Assembly (NCBI RefSeq): GCF_011046735.1
Contig: NZ_CP049258.1
Location: 4,730,001-4,794,000, forward strand
DNA length: 64,000 nt
Direction of reading: 5' to 3'
From: Nordella sp. HKS 07
GTDB lineage: Bacteria; Pseudomonadota; Alphaproteobacteria; Rhizobiales; Aestuariivirgaceae
This document shows positions 1 through 8,812 of this stretch, piece after piece (the first letter of the stretch is position 1; each line of letters starts with the position of its first letter). The translations under genes were made by a program, and so were the position numbers. The notes under the pieces are model-generated. The model was not told the origin of the DNA. It saw only the letters and a list, made by a program, of their open reading frames with translations, and ran no database searches.

Positions 1-803
1 CCTCAGGCCGGGTCGCCGGCGGCGAGATTCATGTCGGCGGGCAGCGGATCGACCAACTCCCCGTGCGCGAGATGCAGAAACTACGCGGGCGCACCATCGG
101 CGCGATCTTCCAGGACCCGCTCACCTCCCTCAATCCGCTGCTGACGGTCGGCGATCAGCTCGTCGAGACCATCCGGGTGCATCTGCCCCTGTCGCGCGCG
201 CAAGCCGCGGAACGTGCGATCAAGCTGCTGCAGGAAGTCGGTATTCCCTCGCCTGAGCTCCGCATCGGCCAGTATCCGCATCAGTTCTCAGGCGGCATGC
301 GTCAGCGCGTGGTCATTGCGCTGGCTCTGTGCGCCGAGCCTGAGCTTGTAATCGCCGACGAGCCGACGACCGCCCTCGACGTCTCGATCCAGGCGCAGAT
401 CACCGCGCTTCTGAAGCGCGTCTGCCGCGAGCGCGGCACCGCCATGATGTTGATCACGCATGACATGGGCGTTATCGCCGAAACGGCCGATCGCGTCGCC
501 GTCATGTATGCCGGCCGCATCGTCGAGATCGGGCCGGTCGCCGCCATCATCCGCGCGCCGCGCCATCCCTACACCAAGGGCCTCATCGGCTCGATCCCGA
601 GCCTCACCGCGCGCTGCGAGCGCCTGGTCCAGATCGACGGCGCCATGCCGCGCCTGAATGCGATGCCGGCTGGCTGCGCCTTCAATCCGCGCTGCCGCCA
701 TGCGAGCGCGCAATGCCGCGCCGAGAGACCGCCCTTGCGGACGGCGGGCGCGAGTGAAGCCGCCTGCTGGCATTTCGACCTGGAGGTGAGCCATGTCGCC
801 TAG
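1..803 (+). CDS. Peptide-type ABC transporter ATP-binding protein (DppD/OppD-like), 5' end missing
   Basis: The gene enters from the left edge; its reading frame begins at base 3. It is one of two ATPases that power an oligopeptide/dipeptide/nickel-type importer (PepT family). The Walker A region lies outside the window. Visible are the Q-loop FQDPLTSLNP, the signature FSGGMRQR, the Walker B/D-loop LVIADEPTTALD and the H-loop ITHD. After these comes the family's C-terminal oligo-HPY segment (HPYTKGL) with the Cys-containing motif GCAFNPRCRHASAQC. It overlaps the next ATPase gene by 11 bases, so the two are translationally linked. The binding protein and permeases must lie upstream, outside the window. 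Substrate unknown; the racemase gene two genes on suggests an amino-acid-like or hydantoin-like compound, which is inference. Confidence 0.92.
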   Translation, partial: SGRVAGGEIHVGGQRIDQLPVREMQKLRGRTIGAIFQDPLTSLNPLLTVGDQLVETIRVHLPLSRAQAAERAIKLLQEVGIPSPELRIGQYPHQFSGGMRQRVVIALALCAEPELVIADEPTTALDVSIQAQITALLKRVCRERGTAMMLITHDMGVIAETADRVAVMYAGRIVEIGPVAAIIRAPRHPYTKGLIGSIPSLTARCERLVQIDGAMPRLNAMPAGCAFNPRCRHASAQCRAERPPLRTAGASEAACWHFDLEVSHVA

Positions 804-1773
804 TGAGCAGCCGGCACTCGCGGCCACCGACATCGCCTGCTGGTTCAACCTGCCGCATTCCTGGCTCGACCGCACCGTGCTCGGAAAGCCGGCGCGGATG
901 GTGAAGGCCGTCGACGGCATTTCCTTCAAGATTCCGCGCGGCACCACCTTCTCCATCGTGGGCGAATCCGGATGCGGCAAATCCACCGTCGCGCGCATGG
1001 TGGTGGGTCTGCAGCCGGCGACGCGCGGGACCTTCGATTTTGCCCCGGGACGCGGCCGCAAAGGCCGTCTGCGCACGCAGATGATCTTCCAGGATCCCTT
1101 TGCCAGCCTCAATCCGCGCTGGCGGGTCGGCGACATCGTCGCCGAGCCGATCCGCGAGCTCGGGCTGTGCGACGGCGCCAAGGCCACCGAGCGCCGCATG
1201 CACGGGCTGCTCGACACCGTGGGGCTCAGTAGCCGCGATGCCGGACGCTATCCGCATGAATTCTCTGGCGGCCAGCGCCAACGCATTTCGATCGCGCGCG
1301 CCCTTGCGGCCGAGCCGGAATTTCTCGTCTGCGACGAGCCGACCTCGGCGCTCGACGTATCGGTGCAGGCGCAGATCCTCAATCTGCTCGCCGACCTGCA
1401 GAGCGATCTCGGCCTGACTTATCTCTTCATCAGTCACAATCTGTCGGCGGTGCGCCACGTGTCCGACCGCGTGGCCGTCATGTATCTCGGCCGCATCGTT
1501 GAGGAGGCCTCGGCCGACGAGATCTTCGACCATCCCCGGCATCCCTACACGAAATTTCTGCTGGGATCGGTGCCGGATCTTCTGCATCCCAATCGCGACC
1601 GCGTCCCCGTCGCCGTCGATCTGCCGAGCCCGGTCAGCCCGCCGTCCGGCTGCACCTATCATCCGCGCTGTCCCTGGGCGTCCGACCAGTGCAAGACGAC
1701 GGCGCCGCAGCCGTCTCTGATCGGCACGACCGAGATTCGCTGCCATCGCGCCGCCGAAGCCCACCTTTCCTGA
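793..1773 (+). CDS. Peptide-type ABC transporter ATP-binding protein (DppF/OppF-like)
   Basis: 326-residue ATPase, partner of the preceding one in a peptide-type importer. It has the N-terminal extension typical of the F subunit (about 45 residues before the NBD core). Walker A GESGCGKST lies at residues 57-65, followed by the Q-loop FQDPFASLNP, signature FSGGQRQRI, Walker B FLVCDEPTSALD and H-loop ISHN. It ends with the oligo-HPY segment HPYTKFL and the Cys motif GCTYHPRCPWASDQC. A GGAGG ribosome-binding site inside the end of the upstream gene precedes the ATG at 793. The next gene, a racemase, starts 22 bases after its stop in the same direction. Confidence 0.93.
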   Translation: MSPSEQPALAATDIACWFNLPHSWLDRTVLGKPARMVKAVDGISFKIPRGTTFSIVGESGCGKSTVARMVVGLQPATRGTFDFAPGRGRKGRLRTQMIFQDPFASLNPRWRVGDIVAEPIRELGLCDGAKATERRMHGLLDTVGLSSRDAGRYPHEFSGGQRQRISIARALAAEPEFLVCDEPTSALDVSVQAQILNLLADLQSDLGLTYLFISHNLSAVRHVSDRVAVMYLGRIVEEASADEIFDHPRHPYTKFLLGSVPDLLHPNRDRVPVAVDLPSPVSPPSGCTYHPRCPWASDQCKTTAPQPSLIGTTEIRCHRAAEAHLS

Positions 1774-1795
1774 TCCGAATAGAACAGCCTCCAGC

Positions 1796-2569
1796 ATGCG
1801 CATCCATCTGATCAATCCGAACACGACCGAGACGATGACCAACACGATCGCCGAGGCGGCGCGCCTCGTCGCCGCGGCCGGGACGGAGATATCGGCCGCG
1901 ACATCGAAGTCGGGCGCCGCCTCGATCGAGGGTCATTATGACGAGGCGATGAGCGTCGTCGGTCTGATTGAGGCGATCCGCGAGGAGCCTGCTGCCGATG
2001 CCTATGTAATCGCCTGCTTCGGCGATCCGGGCCTACTGGCGGCGCGCGAATTCACCGCGGCGCCCGTGCTCGGCATCGCGGAAGCCGCGATGCACGCGGC
2101 GAGCTTCGTCGCCACCGGATTCTCTGTCGTTACAACTCTCGAGCGCACGCGCGTCATCGCCGAGCATCTGGTACGCAACTATGGGATGGCGCAGCATTGC
2201 CGCCGCGTGCGGGCGGTGGATATACCGGTCCTGGCACTCGATGATCCGTCCTCGATGGCGCGGGCGCGCATTCTGACAGAATGCGAGGCGGCGATCGCCG
2301 AAGACAAGTCGGGCGCGATTGTTCTGGGCTGCGCCGGAATGGCCGATCTCACCAAGTATATCGAGGACCGCTTGCAGATTCCGGTCATCGACGGTGTCGC
2401 CGCGGCGGTGAAATTCGCGGAGGCATTGGTGGGGCTGGGGCTCAAGACAAGCAAGCGCGGTGATCTCGCTTTCCCACTGCCCAAGATTTATCGCGGCATC
2501 ACTGCCGGCTATGCGCCCCAGGGTGAAGGTGATGGAGCCGTTCAGCTCAGCGCGTCGCGGATCCGATAG
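1796..2569 (+). CDS. Asp/Glu/hydantoin racemase family protein
   Basis: 257 residues. The N-terminal INPNTTETMT is the hallmark of hydantoin-racemase-like members of the Asp/Glu racemase superfamily. Two cysteine-centred motifs expected for the cofactor-independent two-base mechanism are present: ACFGDPGL around residue 76 and LGCAGMADL around residue 181. It would racemise an amino acid derivative such as a 5-substituted hydantoin or an allantoin-like compound; no hydantoinase gene is visible. Its position 22 bases after the ABC ATPase pair suggests that it acts on the imported substrate. Its 3' end overlaps the convergent puuB-like gene by 28 bases (2542-2569). Confidence 0.82.
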   Translation: MRIHLINPNTTETMTNTIAEAARLVAAAGTEISAATSKSGAASIEGHYDEAMSVVGLIEAIREEPAADAYVIACFGDPGLLAAREFTAAPVLGIAEAAMHAASFVATGFSVVTTLERTRVIAEHLVRNYGMAQHCRRVRAVDIPVLALDDPSSMARARILTECEAAIAEDKSGAIVLGCAGMADLTKYIEDRLQIPVIDGVAAAVKFAEALVGLGLKTSKRGDLAFPLPKIYRGITAGYAPQGEGDGAVQLSASRIR

Positions 2570-3819
2570 AACAGCATCGCGGCCACGAGGAGCGGCGTGC
2601 GGATCGGGCCGCCGGGGAAGGGCAGGTGCTTGACGCGCGCCAGAAGGTCGAAGCGGCCGGCCTGGCCCTTGATGGCTTCCGCCATCAGCTTTCCATACAT
2701 GCCGGCAAGCGCCACGCCCTGGCCGGAATAGCCATGCGCATAATAGATGTTGGCACCGAGGCGGCCGCAGTCGGGAATACGGTTCGAGGTGATGGCGATA
2801 TAGCCGCCCCAGGCATGATCGACCTTCACATCCTTGAGCTCGGGGAACACCGAGAGCATGCGCGGGCGCATATAGGCGCCGAGATTGGGCGGCTCCAATG
2901 TCGAATAGCTGGCGCGGCCGCCGAAGAGGAGGCGCGTGTCCTTGGTGAGACGGAAATAGTCGACGATGAAATTCGTGTTCGCCACCGCGTCATTGTCGCG
3001 GATGAGTGCGCGCGCCCGGTTTTCGCCCAGAGGCTCGGTGGCGATGATGTAGCTGGTGACCGGCATGATGCGGCCATAGAGCTCCGGCATCATGCGGCCG
3101 ATATAGGCGTTGCAGCCGAGGATCACGAATTTGGCGTTGACCGTACCATTGGCCGTGCGCACGGTGGCGGTCGTCCCCGGCTCGACATTGACGACGGCCG
3201 AATTCTCGAAGATCTGCGCCCCGGCGGCGATTGCGGCCTTGGCGAGCCCCAGACAGTAATTGAGCGGATGGAAATGACCGGCGCCGCCTTCGCGCAGCGC
3301 CCCGTGATAGATTTTGGTGGCGAGCCGCTCCTCGAGTTCGGCCTTGTCGAGGATCTGGGTGTCGGTGTAACCGAGCGTGTCCCATTCCTCTTTCCACTCT
3401 TTCAGCCCGTCGAACTGCGACGGCTTGGGAATGGCATGCAGATAGCCCCATTTCAGGTCGCAATCGATCTTGTACCTGGCGATGCGATCCACGATGAGCC
3501 GCTTGGCTTCCTCGGCGATATCGAAGCACTTGCGGGCGTCCGCCTTGCCAAGTTGCGCCTCGATGCGTTGCTGCCTGGGGGAGAATCCGGTGCAGATCTG
3601 CCCGCCATTGCGCCCGGATGCCCCATAGCCCACCTGGCGGGCCTCCAGGACCACAACCTTCAGGCCGGCCTCGGCCAGCTCCAGCGCGGCGGAAAGGCCC
3701 GTAAAACCGGCGCCGACGACGCAGATATCGGCCGTAACGTCACCGTTGAGGCGGGGTTTCGGGGGGAAAGGATGGGCGGAAGCCTGGTAATAAGATTGCG
3801 CGTCAAGGGAAGCCGGCAT
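2542..3819 (-). CDS. puuB: FAD-dependent oxidoreductase, gamma-glutamylputrescine oxidase-like
   Basis: 425 residues from the ATG at 3819, the usual length of PuuB; an in-frame extension to 4080 runs into the divergent puuA gene and is rejected. The DAO-family FAD-binding fold starts at about residue 30 with ICVVGAGFTGLSAAL, followed by ASGRNGGQ, typical of glycine/gamma-glutamylputrescine oxidases. The enzyme would oxidise gamma-glutamylputrescine to the aldehyde, giving ammonia and H2O2. It is divergent from the puuA-like gene with only 82 bases between them, which strongly supports a polyamine-catabolic pair; the later puuC and puuD functions are not seen here. Exact substrate is inferred from family and context. 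Confidence 0.83.
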   Translation of the reverse strand: MPASLDAQSYYQASAHPFPPKPRLNGDVTADICVVGAGFTGLSAALELAEAGLKVVVLEARQVGYGASGRNGGQICTGFSPRQQRIEAQLGKADARKCFDIAEEAKRLIVDRIARYKIDCDLKWGYLHAIPKPSQFDGLKEWKEEWDTLGYTDTQILDKAELEERLATKIYHGALREGGAGHFHPLNYCLGLAKAAIAAGAQIFENSAVVNVEPGTTATVRTANGTVNAKFVILGCNAYIGRMMPELYGRIMPVTSYIIATEPLGENRARALIRDNDAVANTNFIVDYFRLTKDTRLLFGGRASYSTLEPPNLGAYMRPRMLSVFPELKDVKVDHAWGGYIAITSNRIPDCGRLGANIYYAHGYSGQGVALAGMYGKLMAEAIKGQAGRFDLLARVKHLPFPGGPIRTPLLVAAMLFYRIRDALS

Positions 3820-3901
3820 GGTCACTGACCAATGCCAAGCCCTGTTTCCTCCGTCAAGGAGGCCGGGTAAGGTAGGCCCGTCATAACGATAACAGGGTAT
3901 C

Positions 3902-5251
3902 ATGTCGCAAGCGAAATTTGAGGAATGGATTACCGAACGCCGGATCAGTGAAGTGGAATGCCTGGTGGCCGATATGTCCGGAACGGCCCGGGGGAAAATT
4001 CTCCCCCCGTCGAAATTTCTGAAGGGCAACAAGTCACGCGGGCTGCGCATCCCGGAGGAAGTCTTCACCCTCACCATCAATGGCCGCTATGTCTGGGAAA
4101 CCTCGGCGGTGAGCGATGCGGCCATAGATATCTATCTGCAGCCGGATTATGACACCATCCGCCTGGTGCCCTGGTATAAGGAGCCGACCGCCCAGGTCAT
4201 CTGCGACGCCTTCCACCTCAATGACGATCCGGTTGATATCTCACCGCGCCATGTGCTGAAGCGCATACTCCAGCTCTACAAGGAGAAGGGCTGGCGGCCG
4301 GTCATTGCGCCTGAGCTCGAATTCTATCTCGTCAAGCGCAATATCGATCCCGATTATCCGCTCGAGGCGGCGGTCGGCCGCTCCGGCCGCAAGGAGGCTG
4401 GCGGCCAGGCCTATGGCATCGACGCCGCCAACGATTTCGATCCGATCGTCGAGGACATCTATGATTTCTGCGAAGCGCAAGAGCTCGATGTCGACACGCT
4501 GAGCCATGAAAGTGGCCCTGCCCAGCTCGAGATCAACTTCAACCATGGCGATCCGCTGGAGCTCGCCGACCAGGTCTTCCTGTTCAAGCGCACGGTGCGC
4601 CAGGCCGCGCTCAAGCATGACATGTTCGCGACCTTCATGGCGAAGCCGCATGAGAACGAGCCGGGCTCGTCGATGCATATCCATCAGTCGGTGATGGATG
4701 TGAGGACCGGCAAGAATGTCTTCGCCGGCAAGGACGGCACGCCGTCGAAGCTGTTCCTGAGCCATATTGCCGGGCTGCAGCGCTATCTCGCCGCCGCCCT
4801 TCCGCTCGCCGCGCCCAATGTCAATTCCTACCGGCGACTGGTGCCTGAATCGGATGCGCCGACCAATGTCCATTGGGCGATCGACAACCGCACCGTGTCG
4901 CTGCGCGTCCCGTCCTCCGATCCTGCCAATCTCCGGGTCGAGAACCGCGTGCCGGGAGCCGACGCCAATCCCTATCTCGCCTTCGCGGCGTCGCTCGCTT
5001 GCGGTTATCTCGGCATGATCGAGCGGCTCAAGCCGTCCGACCCGGTCGAGGGCTCGGCCTACCGCTATGCCCACACGCTGCCGATCAGCCTCGATGAGGC
5101 GCTCGACAAGCTGAATTACACCAAGTCGTTCAAGCAGGTGATGGGCGAGAAATTCGTCGAGGCATTCCAGGACGTCAAGCACGAGGAGATGCAGCATTAT
5201 CGCCGCGTCATCAGTTCGTGGGAGCGGGAATATCTCCTCCTGAATGTGTGA
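3902..5251 (+). CDS. puuA: Glutamine synthetase family protein, gamma-glutamylputrescine synthetase-like
   Basis: 449 residues with a short N-terminal beta-grasp domain (about residues 10-110) and a glutamine-synthetase catalytic domain. Recognisable blocks are APELEFYL, QLEINFNHGDPLELADQ, GSSMHIHQSV, NSYRRL and RVENRVPGADANPYLAFA. This is the pattern of GlnA-like polyamine gamma-glutamyl ligases rather than the housekeeping GlnA: it is shorter and lacks an obvious adenylylation loop. It would ligate glutamate to putrescine or another amine using ATP. It is divergent from the puuB-like oxidase. Identity as PuuA rests on family resemblance plus this pairing; another amine substrate, for example ethanolamine or spermidine, is possible. 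Confidence 0.83.
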   Translation: MSQAKFEEWITERRISEVECLVADMSGTARGKILPPSKFLKGNKSRGLRIPEEVFTLTINGRYVWETSAVSDAAIDIYLQPDYDTIRLVPWYKEPTAQVICDAFHLNDDPVDISPRHVLKRILQLYKEKGWRPVIAPELEFYLVKRNIDPDYPLEAAVGRSGRKEAGGQAYGIDAANDFDPIVEDIYDFCEAQELDVDTLSHESGPAQLEINFNHGDPLELADQVFLFKRTVRQAALKHDMFATFMAKPHENEPGSSMHIHQSVMDVRTGKNVFAGKDGTPSKLFLSHIAGLQRYLAAALPLAAPNVNSYRRLVPESDAPTNVHWAIDNRTVSLRVPSSDPANLRVENRVPGADANPYLAFAASLACGYLGMIERLKPSDPVEGSAYRYAHTLPISLDEALDKLNYTKSFKQVMGEKFVEAFQDVKHEEMQHYRRVISSWEREYLLLNV

Positions 5252-5256
5252 TTACT

Positions 5257-5370
5257 AGCGCGGGATGCGGAAAAGTGGATACCGGTTTTCGCAAAAATCC
5301 CGCGCTGACATATAAAAATCGATCACGTTTATGAGTTTGGATTGACTTCAATCCAAACTCATCGTGATCT
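5257..5370. repeat. Dispersed palindromic repeat R1, copy 1
   Basis: About 114 bases made of two palindromic parts. One is GCGCGGGATGCG...CCGGTTTTCGC...CCCGCGCT. The other is a long hairpin with arms TGAGTTTGGATTGA and TCAATCCAAACTCA. Related copies lie at 27813-27925 and 55636-55746 in the opposite orientation. Non-coding; resembles mosaic palindromic elements of rhizobial intergenic regions. Confidence 0.85.
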
Positions 5371-5484
5371 TGAGCAAATCCCGCCAAAGTTGAAGACTTT
5401 GGCGAAAAGGATTTGCTCCAAGTTATTGATCTGGCGCGAATCCTTTTCGGCGAAGTGATCCCACTTCGCCGGGATGCGCGCTAG
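5371..5484. repeat. Dispersed repeat R2, copy 1 (attached to R1)
   Basis: Starts TGAGCAAATCCCGCC and contains nested inverted repeats: CCAAAGT/ACTTTGG inside AGCAAATCC/GGATTTGCT, then GGCGAAGTG/CACTTCGCC. A diverged copy in the same orientation follows the R1 copy at 27926-28037. Together R1 and R2 fill almost all of the 5252-5538 gap. Confidence 0.7.
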
Positions 5485-5538
5485 AAGCGGCAAGATTGCC
5501 GAAGATGACGCGAGAGGATGAGGTCCGGAGGCCCGCTA

Positions 5539-7170
5539 ATGATCTTGCTGCGCCGTCATCTCGGCCTTCTGGCCGTCGTGCTGATGTTCGTCTGGGCGGC
5601 GCCGGCGCTCGCCGGCAAGGGCGACCGCGCGGCGGTACCGGCCTATGGCGACGTCACCTCGTCGATTGCCATTCTGCTCGACAGTCCGGACCGGCTCGAA
5701 TTGCCGCTCGAACGCATCAGGCCCGCGCTGAAGGCGCATTATGTCGACAATGCCGGCACCATCTACTGGATCGGCACCGGCCGCATGACGCCGTTCATCC
5801 AGCGGCTGCTCGATGCCGCCGATGACGGGCTCAATCCGGATGACTATCCGATCGACACGCTGATCGACCTGCGCGACACGATGGACGCGAATGACCCTAT
5901 GAGCGCGGCGCGGGCCGAGCTCTATTACTCGGCCTTCTTCGTCGCCTATGCGGCCGACCTCAAGACCGGGCGCGTAATTCCGCAGAAGGTCGATCCGCGG
6001 CTCTTCCGTAACCGCAAGACGGTCGATGTGCTGCGTATTTTGACCGACTTGAACAAATACCGCGAGCCGACGCGCTATCTCGACGTGTTCGAGCCGAAGA
6101 ACCCGCAATATCAGGCGCTGAAGAAGATGCTGCTGCAGTATCGGGCGTTGGCGGCTGATGGCGGCTGGGGCAGCGTCGAGCCGGGTGTCAGCTTGAAGCC
6201 CGGCATGACCGACCCGCGCCTTCCCGAGGTGCGCAAGCTGCTGGCCGCCACCGGCGACTATGAATGGCAGCCCGCCGGCGATCCCGCTTTTTATGACGAG
6301 CAGCTCGCCATCGCGGTGAAGCGCTTCCAGTCACGCCACGGCCTCGAGGCCAAGGGGCTGATCGGCAAGCAGACGATCATCGCCATGAATGTGCCGGTCG
6401 AGGAGCGCGTGCGCCAGATCATGCTCAATATGGAGCGTTGGCGCTGGATGCCGGAGGATCTGGGCGAATACCACTTTCTCGTCAATATCGCGTCCTTCGA
6501 GCTGCAGCGTATCCAGTCGAACACGATCATCGACCGCATGAACACGGTGGTGGGGGCGCCCGCCACCCAGACGCCGGAATTCTCCGACGAGCTCGAGTAT
6601 ATCGAGTTCAATCCGACCTGGACGGTGCCTTACAGCATCGCCACCAAGGAGATGCTGCCGCGCCTGCGCGCCAATCCTTACGCCTATGCGGGCGATTTCG
6701 AGGTCTTTGTCGGCGGCAAGCTTGCCTCTTGGGGAAGCATCAACTGGTATTCCTATGGGCCGGGCAATTTCCCCTTCACTTTCCGCCAGAAGCCGGGACC
6801 GAAGAATGCCTTGGGCAAGGTCAAGTTCATGATGCCCAACAAGCACAATATCTATCTGCATGACACGCCCGCGAAGGACAAGTTCCTGCAGACGGCGCGC
6901 GCCTTCAGTCACGGATGCATCAGACTATCCCGTCCGATCGATCTCGCTTATGCGCTGGTGCCCGATCTCAAGGACTGGTCGAAGGAGCGCATGGACGCCA
7001 CCTGGGCCGGCGGCAAGACGACGCGCGCGATGATCGTCGATCATATACCGGTGCATCTGATCTATGGCACCGCCTTCAGGGGTGATGCCGGCATGGTCGA
7101 GTTCCGGCCCGATGTCTATGGCCGCGACCTCAAGCTTTACAACGCGCTGTTCGGCAGGCCGACGTCGTGA
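5539..7170 (+). CDS. Murein L,D-transpeptidase (YcbB-like) with peptidoglycan-binding domain
   Basis: 543 residues from the ATG at 5539, chosen because GGAGG sits 7 bases upstream; an ATG at 5518 would add seven residues but lacks a well-placed site. A Sec signal peptide (about residues 1-25, ending PALA) sends it to the periplasm. A PG-binding_1-like segment lies at about residues 230-285 (AIAVKRFQSRHGLEAKGLIG), followed by an L,D-transpeptidase domain (about 295-480) with catalytic SHGCIRLS. The order matches the YcbB/LdtD class that makes 3-3 crosslinks in peptidoglycan, important in polar-growing Hyphomicrobiales. It is monocistronic, flanked by repeats on both sides. Confidence 0.88.
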   Translation: MILLRRHLGLLAVVLMFVWAAPALAGKGDRAAVPAYGDVTSSIAILLDSPDRLELPLERIRPALKAHYVDNAGTIYWIGTGRMTPFIQRLLDAADDGLNPDDYPIDTLIDLRDTMDANDPMSAARAELYYSAFFVAYAADLKTGRVIPQKVDPRLFRNRKTVDVLRILTDLNKYREPTRYLDVFEPKNPQYQALKKMLLQYRALAADGGWGSVEPGVSLKPGMTDPRLPEVRKLLAATGDYEWQPAGDPAFYDEQLAIAVKRFQSRHGLEAKGLIGKQTIIAMNVPVEERVRQIMLNMERWRWMPEDLGEYHFLVNIASFELQRIQSNTIIDRMNTVVGAPATQTPEFSDELEYIEFNPTWTVPYSIATKEMLPRLRANPYAYAGDFEVFVGGKLASWGSINWYSYGPGNFPFTFRQKPGPKNALGKVKFMMPNKHNIYLHDTPAKDKFLQTARAFSHGCIRLSRPIDLAYALVPDLKDWSKERMDATWAGGKTTRAMIVDHIPVHLIYGTAFRGDAGMVEFRPDVYGRDLKLYNALFGRPTS

Positions 7171-7178
7171 ATTTACCA

Positions 7179-7290
7179 CCCTCACCCTGAGGCGCCCGGC
7201 GAAGCTGGGCCTCGAAGGGTGTCTTGCAGCACTCTCACTCTATCCTGGTGGATGCTTCGAGGCTCGCTTCGCTCGCACCTCAGCATGAGG
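7179..7290. repeat. Dispersed palindromic repeat R3, copy 1
   Basis: Intergenic element bounded by CTCACCCTGAGG and CCTCAGCATGAGG, with inner GCCTCGAAGGGTG and GCTTCGAGG blocks, able to fold into nested hairpins. Other copies are at 31701-31793 and 58503-58626. It lies just after the L,D-transpeptidase stop codon. Similar Rhizobiales elements are common; no coding content. Confidence 0.85.
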
Positions 7291-7371
7291 ATACTTGAAC
7301 GCCGACTTCAATCAATTCACGCCGGGGCAGCGATGGCCCGGCCTTCGGTCGACTGGCGATGAGGGCGCGCT

Positions 7372-8808
7372 CTACTGCTTCATCCAGGTCTCGAGTCCGG
7401 CGATGGCGGTTTCGGCATCGGCGATGCCGGCGGTGCGCGCCTCGAGATAGTATTTGAGCGCCATGGCGGGATCAGCCTTGAGCCCTTGCACATTCTTCTC
7501 CCGGAAGACGAGGGGATCATAGGTCTGGCCGAGCCGCAACGACGCTTCACGATTGCCGAGCTCGCGCGCCTTGCTGAAGAACGCCCGCGCCGCGGTGAAG
7601 TCGCCGAGACCCAGAAGCTTGTCGCCATTGCGCATCAGCGAGTCGCTGTCGCCGCCCGCGGTGTTGCCGTTGTTCTCGAGCGGCTCCGGTATGGGCTGCG
7701 CGGCCGGGGTGTCGTGCTTCGTGGTCGAGGGCAGATTGAAATTCCGCCTCACATCGGTGGGAGGCGCCGAGGCCGGTTGCACGGCCGGCGGCGGCGACTG
7801 GGTCGCGGCTGGGGCCGGGGAAGAGGTGGGGGCGGGCGTGGCGAGCGCCACTTTCATTTCCTCCGCGGGTGCGGCGAGATCGCCGGTGCCAGGCTCGATC
7901 GCCTCGACGGCGATCAGGAGGGGCGCTGCCGGGACGCTCGGCACCATGAGCTTCACGCCATGTTCCTCACCCGGCTTCAGCATCCAGGCGTTGTCGGCAA
8001 GCTTGGTGCCGGCGCTGAGATAGGCATCCGCCGGAAGGCCGCTCAGACGGAAGGCGATGTCCTGGTTCGGCAGCGCCGGCTCGGCGCTGATATTGAGCGG
8101 GATCGGCGAGTTCACGTCGCCCTTGGCGTCGGACACGTCCAGTCTTGCCGTCGTCACCGACTTCTTGGAGGCTGCCACGGCATGCTGCTCTTCCACGACG
8201 CTCACGCCCGCTTTCCCGGCGTCGGCGATGACCTTGTCGCGGTCGCCGAAGCCGGTCATGAAGCCGCCGAGTGAATCGAACACCGCGGAGCTCAGCTCAC
8301 CATTATTGGCTCGGTCATAGACGACGGCGCCGGCAAGCGCGCCGATCGCTATGGAGGCGAGGCCGGCAAGGGCGGCATCGCGCATCCGAAAGCCCGGATG
8401 GGCCTGGCGCGGCCGGCGGGGCTGCGGCGCCTCGCCGTTCCATCCATGCTCATTCTCATTGCTGGCGGCATAGCGGCTCGTCGGAAAGCGCCTGGTGCGC
8501 ACCGGGGCCAGTGTTTCCTCTTCGTCGGAGACAGGCTGGCGCATCTTGGCATAGCGCATATAGGCTTCGAGCTGGCTCGGGCCGCGCTCGGTGGACTCCT
8601 GTTCCGGCTCGTCCACTGTCGCCGTCTTCTCCGGTTTCCTGGCGCCAGCTTCTTCCGTCTTCGCTTCGGCCGCAGGAACCTCTTTCTTGCCGTCCTTGGC
8701 GGGGTGAACCTTTATCTCCTTGCCGAGGAACCAGATCGGGCGTCCGGCCTCGGAATCCTGTTGCTCAGCTTTCTGCGCAGCGGTCTTGCGCTGCTGATTC
8801 GACTTCAT
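7372..8808 (-). CDS. Membrane-anchored Sel1/TPR-repeat protein of unknown function
   Basis: 478 residues from the ATG at 8808, which has AGGAG 7 bases upstream. A charged, Lys/Glu-rich cytoplasmic N-terminus (about 1-140) is followed by one membrane segment (about 144-165, ALAGLASIAIGALAGAVVY), a middle domain (about 200-310) and a Pro/Ala-rich linker. The C-terminus (about 395-478) holds Sel1/TPR-like helices (DFTAARAFFSKARELGNREASLRLGQ, split by a variable stretch, then MALKYYLEARTAGIADA). The C-terminal part is predicted periplasmic. It starts 4 bases after the TAXI-protein gene, so the two form an operon. Function not recognised. Confidence 0.75.
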   Translation of the reverse strand: MKSNQQRKTAAQKAEQQDSEAGRPIWFLGKEIKVHPAKDGKKEVPAAEAKTEEAGARKPEKTATVDEPEQESTERGPSQLEAYMRYAKMRQPVSDEEETLAPVRTRRFPTSRYAASNENEHGWNGEAPQPRRPRQAHPGFRMRDAALAGLASIAIGALAGAVVYDRANNGELSSAVFDSLGGFMTGFGDRDKVIADAGKAGVSVVEEQHAVAASKKSVTTARLDVSDAKGDVNSPIPLNISAEPALPNQDIAFRLSGLPADAYLSAGTKLADNAWMLKPGEEHGVKLMVPSVPAAPLLIAVEAIEPGTGDLAAPAEEMKVALATPAPTSSPAPAATQSPPPAVQPASAPPTDVRRNFNLPSTTKHDTPAAQPIPEPLENNGNTAGGDSDSLMRNGDKLLGLGDFTAARAFFSKARELGNREASLRLGQTYDPLVFREKNVQGLKADPAMALKYYLEARTAGIADAETAIAGLETWMKQ

Positions 8809-8812
8809 TGCG

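Noticed and set aside
3820-4080. Upstream extension of the puuB frame
   Set aside because: It runs antisense into puuA; ATG 3819 gives the standard length with the FAD-binding motif at the expected place.
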